Both the position numbers and the translations under genes were made by a program. A DNA stretch of 6,742 nucleotides from positions 1 to 6,742 of the forward strand of contig JAUVRS010000147.1 of assembly GCA_030597505.1 (NCBI GenBank), in the 5' to 3' direction. Below are positions 1 to 5,034 of this stretch, in pieces (positions within the stretch are counted from its first letter, which is position 1; every line of letters begins with the position of its first letter). A model generated the notes under the pieces. That model did no database searches. It worked only from the letters and a program-made list of their open reading frames with translations, and was not told the DNA's origin. The stretch is from Desulfobacteraceae bacterium (GTDB lineage Bacteria > Desulfobacterota > DSM-4660 > Desulfatiglandales > Desulfatiglandaceae).

Positions 1-1
1 C

Positions 2-598
2 AGCGTTATAAAACCGCAGTTGACCGTGATAGATGGGATTGTGGGCCAGGAAGGCTACAAACCGGGAAGCCCCGGCGTGAGTGGAAGCCCCATACAGATG
101 GACTGTGTGGTGGCCGGATTTGACGCTGTGGCGACGGATGCAGCAGCCGCCTATCTTATGGGTTTTGAGCCCATGGAAGTGCCGCTTCTAAAAAGGGCCT
201 TTGAGCGGGGTTTGGGTGAAGCCAGGTTATCGATGATCAAAATGATTGGCACACCGGCAAACCAGGTGCAAAAAAAATTCCGTCGCGCATCTCTGGATGG
301 AATTCGCCTGACTTACAAGAACATCAGGTTATGTGTAGACAAAGGGTGCAGCGGATGCCGGGAAACAACTATCCTGGCATTGGCCGGGATGGAACCGGAC
401 ACAATCGCCGGGATAGGGGAGGCAGAGCTACTCATCGGTCAGCAAGCCGAGGCAATTTCGTCTGAATGGAAAAAGATCCTGATTGGAAATTGCGCAAAAG
501 ATTTACCCTATGAAGGTTACAAGATTGAGGGGTGCCCCCCACCCAGTTTTTACATCAAAAAATGCCTCGGCGGAGAAGAAGATACCATCAACTGGTAG
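2..598 (+). CDS. DUF362 family protein, C-terminal part (5' end outside window)
   Basis: The reading frame is open from base 2 and ends at TAG 596-598, giving 198 residues of the C-terminal half; the real start lies upstream. The first residues (KPQLTVIDGIVGQEG), then a G-rich loop and AGFDAVATDAAAAYLMGF, match the DUF362 pattern of a 'D-G-I-x-G-x-E-G' loop followed by 'aGxDpvAvDavaa..mGf'. DUF362 proteins are of unclear biochemical role and often occur with Fe-S proteins in anaerobes. A cysteine-rich tail follows: Cys codons at 332, 347 and 356 (C-x4-C-x2-C), then 491 (GNCAKD), 533 (GCPPPS) and 563. A tail with GNC...GCPP is seen in other anaerobe DUF362 proteins; binding of a metal or Fe-S centre by these six cysteines is inference. 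No gene follows on + for more than 1.7 kb, so this is probably the last gene of its transcript. No clear terminator is visible. Confidence 0.85.
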   Translation, partial: SVIKPQLTVIDGIVGQEGYKPGSPGVSGSPIQMDCVVAGFDAVATDAAAAYLMGFEPMEVPLLKRAFERGLGEARLSMIKMIGTPANQVQKKFRRASLDGIRLTYKNIRLCVDKGCSGCRETTILALAGMEPDTIAGIGEAELLIGQQAEAISSEWKKILIGNCAKDLPYEGYKIEGCPPPSFYIKKCLGGEEDTINW

Positions 599-770
599 GT
601 GGTATGGCTTCACATCAGTTCGTTTATATCAGTAAATTCAAAGTTTTATGGCATATTGGCTAAACCCCTTTTCTTTGTGGTCAATGGTTTGGTCACTAAA
701 TTGAAAAAATGCTTTTACAGTTGTTTATGGTTTAGGATTAACGTGGTGAAAATGACTACATTATGTTTTA

Positions 771-1112
771 TCATGTGCTCGTTTTTGTTTCTATTGTTCC
801 ACCACAATCTATGAAACATTGTTTATAACCTCGTTCGCAACTCATATACTCAAAGTCTTTGCGTAATTCATTTAAGTCAAGTGCAGTGTCACAATTTAAA
901 CCTTTCCGGAAAGGTTCTGATCCAATTGACTCAGCCCGCTGTTTACACTGAAGCTCTACTTTTTTACATGTCGTTGTACATTTTTTTCCTTCTTCCGTTC
1001 CTGGTGGAACAAATATTTTATAGGTCAAGCTTTGTGGGACATGGGAGGTATGTCTACAACCAAAAACAAGTACTAAACCTGCTGCAATAAAAAGGACTGT
1101 TAATTTTTTCAT
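771..1112 (-). CDS. Small cysteine-rich lipoprotein, function unknown
   Basis: A 113-residue protein starting at ATG 1112, with a weak Shine-Dalgarno (AAAGG) about 8 bases upstream. The N-terminus has two lysines, a hydrophobic segment (residues 4-17) and a lipobox ending V-F-G-C, so signal peptidase II should cut before Cys19. Residue +2 is Arg, not Asp, so outer-membrane sorting is expected. The mature part is hydrophilic and has seven cysteines at 45, 49, 56, 74, 92, 99 and 103: C-x3-C-x6-C, a central Cys, then C-x6-C-x3-C, exactly mirror-symmetric about Cys74. This would fit an antiparallel helical hairpin held by three disulfides (inference). I do not recognise the family. The gene is AT-rich (about 37% GC by hand count) against about 50% in its neighbours. 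It lies 199 bases downstream of the 3-hydroxyacyl-CoA dehydrogenase gene on the same strand, and no good promoter is visible in between. Confidence 0.75.
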   Translation of the reverse strand: MKKLTVLFIAAGLVLVFGCRHTSHVPQSLTYKIFVPPGTEEGKKCTTTCKKVELQCKQRAESIGSEPFRKGLNCDTALDLNELRKDFEYMSCERGYKQCFIDCGGTIETKTST

Positions 1113-1286
1113 GCTGTCGCCTTTTGTCGTTATAGGGTTAACTGTTGATTTTTTTACATTTTATAAGAGGGCTGTTACCCTCACCTTCCGTATCATTCCC
1201 TTCCGCAGGCCGGCCACCTCTTCCATTTGAATACCCAAGGCGCGTGGTACAGGGGATTCTCGTTTATCTGACCCGGAAGTTTCTTT

Positions 1287-1310
1287 GAAAGGCCCCCTTC
1301 AGCGCCTTTC
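1287..1310 (-). terminator. Hairpin just behind the dehydrogenase stop codon, possible weak terminator
   Basis: GAAAGGC (1287-1293) and GCCTTTC (1304-1310) form a perfect 7-bp stem with a 10-base loop, starting one base after the stop codon on the minus strand. No U-run follows in that direction, so it is not a classical intrinsic terminator; it may only stabilise the 3' end. Further along the same 199-base gap, GAGGG (1167-1171) and CCCTC (1178-1182) form a second small hairpin, also without a U-run. Otherwise the gap shows nothing I can name. Confidence 0.3.
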
Positions 1311-1311
1311 C

Positions 1312-2187
1312 CTATGACTGTTTAGAATAGTCGTACCAGCCCTTTCCCGTTTTCTCTCCATATTCCCCTTTTATGCAATGTTCAACAAGCCTGGGTGACG
1401 GGAGAAGTGATCGATCGCCCGTCTCTCTAAAGGCCTCCATACCCATGGTGTAAGACAGGTCCAGACCGGTCAGGTCGTTCAGCCGGAAGGGCCCCATTGG
1501 ATGTCCGGCCCCAAAGACACAGGCCTTATCGATGTCTTCCACCGATGCAACCCCCATTTCCAAAATCCACATGGCCTCCCGGGAGATGGCCCTGAAGATC
1601 CGGTTAAGAAGAAAACCTTCCACCTCTTTTTTTAGATGCACACCAATTTTTTCAAGTTTATCACACAAGGCCATGGAAATCTTTGCGGTTTCATCCGAGG
1701 TATGAGGCCCCTGAACCACTTCCACAAGCTTCATGACAAGGGCTGGGTTAAAGAAATGGAGATTTACAACCTTCTCAGGACGGGATGTTGCATCGGCAAT
1801 ACGGGAACTGACAATATACGAACTGTTGGTGGCAAGAATGGCATGAGATGGTGCCATCTTATCGAGATCCGCAAATATTTTTCTTTTCAAGTCAACGACC
1901 TCAAGCACCGCCTCTATGACATAGTCCGCATCTTTTACGGCTTCCTCGAGGCTCGACGTAAATGTGAGGTTTTCACGCGCCTTTTTTGCCTGTTCTTTTG
2001 TAAGCCTTTCTTTTTCAACACGGCCCGGAAGATACTTATCCACAAAGGCCTCTGCCTTTTTTAAAATCTCATCGCTCACATCCATACAGGTGGTCTTGTA
2101 TCCCTTTATGGCACACAACGTTGAGATCTGATGTCCCATGTTACCGGCGCCGAGAACAGCTATGTTTTTCACATCGTCGATATTCAT
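1312..2187 (-). CDS. 3-hydroxyacyl-CoA dehydrogenase (3-hydroxybutyryl-CoA dehydrogenase family)
   Basis: A complete 291-residue protein, close to the usual 280-290 of the single-function family. It oxidises (S)-3-hydroxyacyl-CoA to 3-ketoacyl-CoA with NAD+ in the cytoplasm, a step of beta-oxidation and of butyrate-type or aromatic-acid degradation. The N-terminal Rossmann domain shows G-A-G-N-M-G (13-18) and Asp36 at the end of strand 2, which favours NAD over NADP. By alignment to human HADH from memory, the catalytic residues are present: Ser123 (in T-N-S-S), His144 (H-F-F-N-P), Glu156 (V-E-V-V) and Asn195 (L-L-N-R). The C-terminal 3HCDH domain includes GHPMGPFRLND and ends in the typical G-K-T-G-K-G-W-Y-D-Y. 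The start is well set: AGGAGG lies 5 bases before ATG 2187. Chain-length preference cannot be told. Genes of this kind are often in several copies in Desulfobacterota, and no other beta-oxidation gene is adjacent here. Confidence 0.95.
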   Translation of the reverse strand: MNIDDVKNIAVLGAGNMGHQISTLCAIKGYKTTCMDVSDEILKKAEAFVDKYLPGRVEKERLTKEQAKKARENLTFTSSLEEAVKDADYVIEAVLEVVDLKRKIFADLDKMAPSHAILATNSSYIVSSRIADATSRPEKVVNLHFFNPALVMKLVEVVQGPHTSDETAKISMALCDKLEKIGVHLKKEVEGFLLNRIFRAISREAMWILEMGVASVEDIDKACVFGAGHPMGPFRLNDLTGLDLSYTMGMEAFRETGDRSLLPSPRLVEHCIKGEYGEKTGKGWYDYSKQS

Positions 2188-2231
2188 TTTATCCTCCTCA
2201 AAAATTGTCGTTTAATTCAAAAAAATTCTTT

Positions 2232-2240
2232 TTTATAGCA
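2232..2240 (-). promoter_or_regulatory. Candidate extended -10 promoter for the 3-hydroxyacyl-CoA dehydrogenase gene
   Basis: On the minus strand the sequence reads TGCTATAAA, an extended -10 (TGn followed by TATAAA, 5 of 6 to consensus). No good -35 stands 17 bases upstream, as is common for extended -10 promoters. Transcription would start near 2225, leaving a leader of about 38 bases before ATG 2187. Confidence 0.4.
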
Positions 2241-2284
2241 ATTACCCTATTTGGCGTTTGGATTCAAGTTTAATGGTTTTTCAC

Positions 2285-2314
2285 TTGACATATAAAACTG
2301 TTTCTCCTTATGTT
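2285..2314 (+). promoter_or_regulatory. Candidate sigma70 promoter for the selenoprotein gene
   Basis: A perfect TTGACA (2285-2290) is followed after 18 bases by TATGTT (2309-2314, 4 of 6 to consensus). Transcription would start near 2321 and give a leader of about 55 bases. It lies in the 189-base divergent gap between the dehydrogenase and selenoprotein genes. I see no clear operator there. Confidence 0.45.
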
Positions 2315-2362
2315 TCGTAGCTTCTCAATAAGTCCGGGAGGAATAATAGGATTTTTGGATCT

Positions 2363-2368
2363 GAGGAG
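2363..2368 (+). promoter_or_regulatory. Shine-Dalgarno fixing the selenoprotein start at 2377
   Basis: GAGGAG stands 8 bases before ATG 2377. The only start downstream of the in-frame UGA near the right place is GTG 2458, and it has no purine-rich site in front (the preceding bases are C-rich stem sequence). Translation therefore starts upstream of the UGA and must read through it. Confidence 0.75.
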
Positions 2369-2376
2369 AAAAAAAC

Positions 2377-2874
2377 ATGATTACACCGGAGATGATGCGA
2401 AACAAGGCCATGGACTTGTTTAGGAATGATTTTTATTGAGCCCAGGCCGTCCTGGCCGTGGGTCTGGATATGATCGGTGAAGAGGAAAGGGATAGTGCTC
2501 TGAGAGCAATGGCAGGCATGACAGGGGGGTGTTACCGGGGTGACTTTTGTGGCGCTATTGCCGGGGCAACCCAGACCGTTGGGTGCCTTTTTGGCAAGGC
2601 CGGCCCGGACGAAATGGAGGATGGCCGTTTGGCTGCCACGGTTCGAATGGTTTATGACCGTTTAAAGAATAAAGCGACCGAGAAGTATGGCGATACAACC
2701 TGCCAGACCATCTCCAACTGCAACTGGTATGACCCGGCGGATGTAAAGGCCAGAAAAACGGATGGGCGACGGGATGAATGTACCCGGTTTGTTGGCGAGT
2801 GCGCCAGAGTCCTGGGTGAGGTCCTCCTGGAGGTGGTCGGTGAGGAGGAGTTAAAAATTCTTCAAGATGATTAA
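2377..2874 (+). CDS. C_GCAxxG_C_C family selenoprotein (in-frame UGA = selenocysteine 21)
   Basis: Read from ATG 2377 to TAA 2872-2874, with the single in-frame TGA at 2437-2439 taken as selenocysteine, the frame gives 165 residues. The part before the TGA (residues 1-20, with AMDLFRNDFY) and the part after it (AQAVLAVGLDMIG) join into the family's N-terminal helix, 'A.elF..gf-C-aQAVL', with Sec21 exactly at the first conserved Cys. The core motif C-G-A-I-A-G follows (58-63, Cys58), and the C-terminal conserved cysteines fit within Cys109, Cys115 and Cys135; Cys52, Cys70 and Cys142 are further ones. The family is a putative small cytoplasmic redox protein of unknown substrate, and selenocysteine forms of it are known. 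A Shine-Dalgarno, a promoter candidate and a stem-loop right behind UGA support it. It stands alone on +, converging on the alkyl-sulfatase gene with 9 bases between. Treating UGA as stop yields a false 138-residue protein from GTG 2458. Confidence 0.9.
2440..2467 (+). promoter_or_regulatory. Candidate bacterial SECIS stem-loop directly after UGA
   Basis: The bases behind UGA 2437-2439 can fold in competing ways. One is CCAGGCC (2442-2448) with GGUCUGG (2461-2467), 7 bp including one G-U pair, with a 12-base loop that starts with G and holds GG at 2454-2455, 15-16 bases after UGA. Another is CCCA-GGCC (2441-2448) with GGCC-g-UGGG (2454-2462), 8 bp with one bulged G and loop GUCCU. A third is CCAGG/CCUGG with loop CCGU. 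Bacterial SECIS elements are hairpins inside the coding region just after UGA, with an apical-loop G that SelB binds. The first fold fits the expected spacing best. Which one forms was not computed. Confidence 0.55.
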
Positions 2875-2910
2875 GGGCCTGCGCTAACTCCCTTGCCCTT
2901 TTCGTAAGGG
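2873..2910. terminator. Inverted repeats at the convergent gene ends, possible two-way terminator
   Basis: AAGGGC (2873-2878) pairs with GCCCTT (2895-2900), and CCCTT (2896-2900) pairs with AAGGG (2906-2910) around TTCGT, so two alternative hairpins overlap the stop codons of the selenoprotein and alkyl-sulfatase genes. In the + direction the first hairpin is followed by only two more Ts, so termination strength is doubtful. The position between convergent genes is the main argument. Confidence 0.35.
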
Positions 2911-4665
2911 TTCATATGGGAGTTTTTGATCGGCAGGTTCAAACATCTTGAGAAATTTCCCAAATGACAAGGTGTTTCCTTTCTCGTACGTAAAGCCGGC
3001 CAGGGTCAGTAAGGGGTTCCGAAGCTTGCCCAGCATCTCCTTCCATGCCCTCGAGTCAGCAGTCACCTTGATATCAAAATCCATCCGGGCGATTTCCTCC
3101 GGGGTCCGTGACCTGATCTCCGCCACCCCATAACGCACGTGAATGGAAAAGGCCTCCCCTGTATCAGAAAATATCATACAGACGCGCTGATCCAGTGCTG
3201 CAGAGGATTCAGGGTTCAGATTTACTGCCATTGAATCAAAATAGCTTTTTAGCGGAAAACCGTGGAGAAGCGCAGGTGAGGGTTTGGCCATTTCGTGCGC
3301 AACAAATCCGTCTCTGATTTCCAGGGCCTCTGTCAAATAATAGTGCCGTGCGTTTGGGTTCTGTTCTTTTTCCCCCAGAGCGCTCAGCGCCTTCACCCGA
3401 ATATCTTTCGCTGCCTGATTGCCGGGGCTGAGACGGAGCAGATGCCCGGTCAGTTCCAACGCAGTCTGAAATTCCTCTTTTTCAAGATATTTTACGGCAT
3501 GTCCCAACAATTCTTTTTCGCCTCCTGCCAGTGTGGCCATCAACACCGCCCTGTCCCGTCGGGTCAGGGGCGCCAGATTTGCCGAATCCCCGTCAAACCA
3601 TCCAAGGTTCCCAGAGAACATGGATCTAACCGACCAAGAGACCTTCCCATAGAAAGGCTGAAGATAGGGGGCTTGTGACAGGGGGAGGGGAAGCGTGACA
3701 TGCTCTGCCAGTTCATCCGGGGTCATCCCCATGTTCATCCCTCGGATTGCCTGGTCGTGAACAAACTGGATGGCATCGCGATAGTCTCTCAGAACCCGTT
3801 CAATCTTTTGGGTTCCCACGATAGGCCGAGTGTGACAGGGAATCATGTATTCCGGTCTGAGGTCCCGCATCATGTCAATGCTCTGATACCAGTTTTTAAG
3901 ACTGCGAAACGGGGTACCCCTGATGGTGTAAAGATTTGGGAATGCCCAATAGAAGTTATCACCAGGAATCAACACTTTCTTCTCAGGCAACCACACAAAG
4001 ATCTGGTCGTTTGTTTCCCCCGGGGCAAAAAATAATTCCAACCGCACCCCTGACACCGTCAATTGAAGCGTATCTGAAAAGACCCGGGTGGGCTGAACAA
4101 AACCAACGGTACTACCCTCTCCCATCCCTATAAAAGGGCCAATACCCGCATTCACCACCTCGGCCGGGGCAAGAAAACTGCCAAACATGCGCATGGAACG
4201 TGCCCCGACAGAGGGCCGCATCTCTGTAAGTAGTCTCTTGACGTAATAGGCGGTGGTCTCATGGGAGTAGATTTCAGGATCTCCGGCATCAGCAAAGACT
4301 TGGGAACCCAGGGTGTGATCCGCGTGGTTGTGAGTGTAGATGATCGCCTTGACCGGTTTTTGGGAGATTTTTCTAAATTCAGCAAGAACTTCTGCTGCTT
4401 GTTCATTTGTGGCCATGGTGTCCACAATTATCAGGCCATCATCACCCTCTATCATGATGGAATTGGCCAACCCAAACCCTATGGCCACATAAACGTTGTC
4501 TGTAACATTTTCGATTCCTTTTTTAAAAATCCTGCTATGATCAGCCAGCAGGGGGTTGGCCCCTACTGCCAGAGGTCGGTGTGATGTTATCTCCCCACAA
4601 CCCCAAAGGAGCGACAACCCCATAACGACAAACACTGCGTTGACCCACAATCTTGGTATCTTCAT
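2884..4665 (-). CDS. Alkyl-sulfatase family MBL-fold hydrolase, lipoprotein
   Basis: A 593-residue protein. The lipobox L-L-W-G-C ends at Cys23 with Gly at +2, so it is an exported lipoprotein, probably of the outer membrane. Residues about 50-285 are an MBL domain with T-H-N-H-A-D-H (His112, His114, Asp116, His117), P-G-E-T (Glu217), P-G-D-N (Asp236) and C-H-T-R-P (His278). Residues about 290-430 match the alkyl-sulfatase dimerisation domain (RDYRDAIQFVHDQ, W-F-D-G-D, and a TPR-like helical part), and about 440-580 the SCP2-like C-terminal domain. The architecture is that of type III alkyl sulfatases such as SdsA1, which hydrolyse primary alkyl sulfates to alcohol and sulfate with two zinc ions. 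It is shorter than SdsA1 and has Glu/Asp where I recall SdsA1 having two glutamates, so the true substrate is open. A weak Shine-Dalgarno (GAGG) precedes ATG 4665. The gene has its own strong promoter and a structured leader. Confidence 0.88.
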   Translation of the reverse strand: MKIPRLWVNAVFVVMGLSLLWGCGEITSHRPLAVGANPLLADHSRIFKKGIENVTDNVYVAIGFGLANSIMIEGDDGLIIVDTMATNEQAAEVLAEFRKISQKPVKAIIYTHNHADHTLGSQVFADAGDPEIYSHETTAYYVKRLLTEMRPSVGARSMRMFGSFLAPAEVVNAGIGPFIGMGEGSTVGFVQPTRVFSDTLQLTVSGVRLELFFAPGETNDQIFVWLPEKKVLIPGDNFYWAFPNLYTIRGTPFRSLKNWYQSIDMMRDLRPEYMIPCHTRPIVGTQKIERVLRDYRDAIQFVHDQAIRGMNMGMTPDELAEHVTLPLPLSQAPYLQPFYGKVSWSVRSMFSGNLGWFDGDSANLAPLTRRDRAVLMATLAGGEKELLGHAVKYLEKEEFQTALELTGHLLRLSPGNQAAKDIRVKALSALGEKEQNPNARHYYLTEALEIRDGFVAHEMAKPSPALLHGFPLKSYFDSMAVNLNPESSAALDQRVCMIFSDTGEAFSIHVRYGVAEIRSRTPEEIARMDFDIKVTADSRAWKEMLGKLRNPLLTLAGFTYEKGNTLSFGKFLKMFEPADQKLPYEPLRKGQGS

Positions 4666-4741
4666 TTATCCAACCTCTTTTATTCCAACTCTAAAAGCCA
4701 CTACCTGTGCGCCTCCGGTCCGCATCCCTCGTACTTGTCCC

Positions 4742-4788
4742 AAAGTCCCGTGAGATGCCACTGACATTTCTGTCAATAGAGGGACTTT
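4742..4788 (-). ncRNA. Structured leader element with GAAA tetraloop in the alkyl-sulfatase mRNA
   Basis: In minus-strand RNA, AAAGUCCC (4788-4781) pairs with GGGACUUU (4749-4742), 8 bp. Inside, CUAUUGACA (4779-4771) pairs with UGUCAGUGG (4766-4758), 9 bp with two G-U pairs, closed by a GAAA tetraloop (4770-4767). One unpaired base on one side and eight on the other separate the stems. The two G-U pairs become A-C mismatches on the plus strand, so the fold favours minus-strand RNA. It would begin about 34 bases after the predicted transcription start and end 76 bases before ATG 4665. There is no U-run after it, so it is not a terminator. It matches no riboswitch I can name. Confidence 0.5.
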
Positions 4789-4828
4789 TCAATCTGAACA
4801 ACCTCATCCTAACCACACAGGTTAAAAG

Positions 4829-4857
4829 ATTGTAGGAAAATCAGGGCTGAGTGTCAA
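4829..4857 (-). promoter_or_regulatory. Near-consensus sigma70 promoter of the alkyl-sulfatase gene
   Basis: On the minus strand a perfect TTGACA (4857-4852) is followed after exactly 17 bases by TACAAT (4834-4829, 5 of 6). Transcription would start near 4822, giving a leader of roughly 155 bases that contains the GAAA-capped hairpin. This is the best promoter in the window. Confidence 0.7.
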
Positions 4858-4895
4858 TCATGCTGCAGATCAACATTATTGGAATGGGAACAAAA

Positions 4896-4915
4896 CCTAA
4901 GGGCTTGCGCAAAAA
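4896..4915 (+). repeat. Left copy of an inverted repeat flanking the URO-D-like gene
   Basis: CCTAAGGGCTTGCGCAAAAA matches the reverse complement of 6107-6126 at 18 of 20 bases. The inner 15 bases (4901-4915, GGGCTTGCGCAAAAA) match at 14 of 15, and TAA stands directly outside (4898-4900). It may be a terminal inverted repeat of a mobile unit or a dispersed intergenic repeat. Confidence 0.6.
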
Positions 4916-4923
4916 CAAACGAA

Positions 4924-4953
4924 GAGACAAAAAAGCTTGACTATCTTTATAAG
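4924..4953 (+). promoter_or_regulatory. Candidate promoter of the URO-D-like gene
   Basis: GAGACA (4924-4929, 4 of 6 to the -35 consensus) is followed after 18 bases by TATAAG (4948-4953, 5 of 6 to the -10). Transcription would start near 4960, about 75 bases before ATG 5035. A TTGAC at 4937-4941 is too close to this -10 and has no other partner. Confidence 0.35.
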
Positions 4954-5021
4954 AATTTGGGAAAAAGTAATTCTATTAGGGATGATATTTGATTTTCCCG
5001 GAGGACTATTTTAAAAGCGAT

Positions 5022-5028
5022 GGAGGAG
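5022..5028 (+). promoter_or_regulatory. Shine-Dalgarno deciding the URO-D-like start at 5035
   Basis: GGAGGAG lies 6 bases before ATG 5035. The earlier in-frame ATG at 5020 overlaps this site and has its nearest GGAGG (5000-5004) 15 bases away, too far. Starting at 5035 also gives the family's usual N-terminus M-T-G-R-D-V-V. Confidence 0.8.
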
Positions 5029-5034
5029 ATAACC

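Larger units (their letters stand above)
4666..5034. other. 369-base divergent control region between the alkyl-sulfatase and URO-D-like genes
   Basis: No gene is visible here. It contains, in order, the alkyl-sulfatase leader with its long hairpin (4742-4788), a small inverted repeat TAACC/GGTTA (4810-4814 and 4820-4824) next to the alkyl-sulfatase transcription start, the minus-strand promoter (4829-4857), the left inverted repeat (4896-4915), a candidate plus-strand promoter (4924-4953) and the URO-D-like Shine-Dalgarno (5022-5028). The small inverted repeat overlaps the expected start site, so it could be an operator; that is speculative. Confidence 0.6.

Noticed and set aside
489..498. 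TTGCGCAAAA inside the DUF362 gene, and TTTGCGTAA at 858-866, as further copies of the flanking repeat
   Set aside because: Both lie in coding sequence and the match stops at 9-10 bases; chance similarity is the simpler explanation.
660..735. CTAAACC (660-666) and GGTTTAG (729-735) as a terminator between the convergent DUF362 and lipoprotein genes
   Set aside because: The 7-bp arms are 62 bases apart in AT-rich DNA and no T-run follows; such a pair is expected by chance.
599..814. A 71-codon open frame on + behind the DUF362 gene
   Set aside because: It starts right after the stop codon without a Shine-Dalgarno, its product is an arbitrary hydrophobic/aromatic mix typical of AT-rich non-coding DNA, and it overlaps the 3' end of the lipoprotein gene.
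2458..2874. A 138-residue protein starting at GTG 2458
   Set aside because: There is no ribosome binding site, it lacks the family's N-terminal helix and first conserved residue, and it starts inside the stem-loop behind UGA. The longer reading through UGA explains all of it.
4852..4941. A CRISPR-like or tandem repeat organisation in the large intergenic region
   Set aside because: Only single inverted repeats occur; no unit is repeated at regular spacing.
5020..5034. ATG 5020 as start of the URO-D-like gene
   Set aside because: It overlaps the strong Shine-Dalgarno of ATG 5035, and the five extra residues do not belong to the family's N-terminus.
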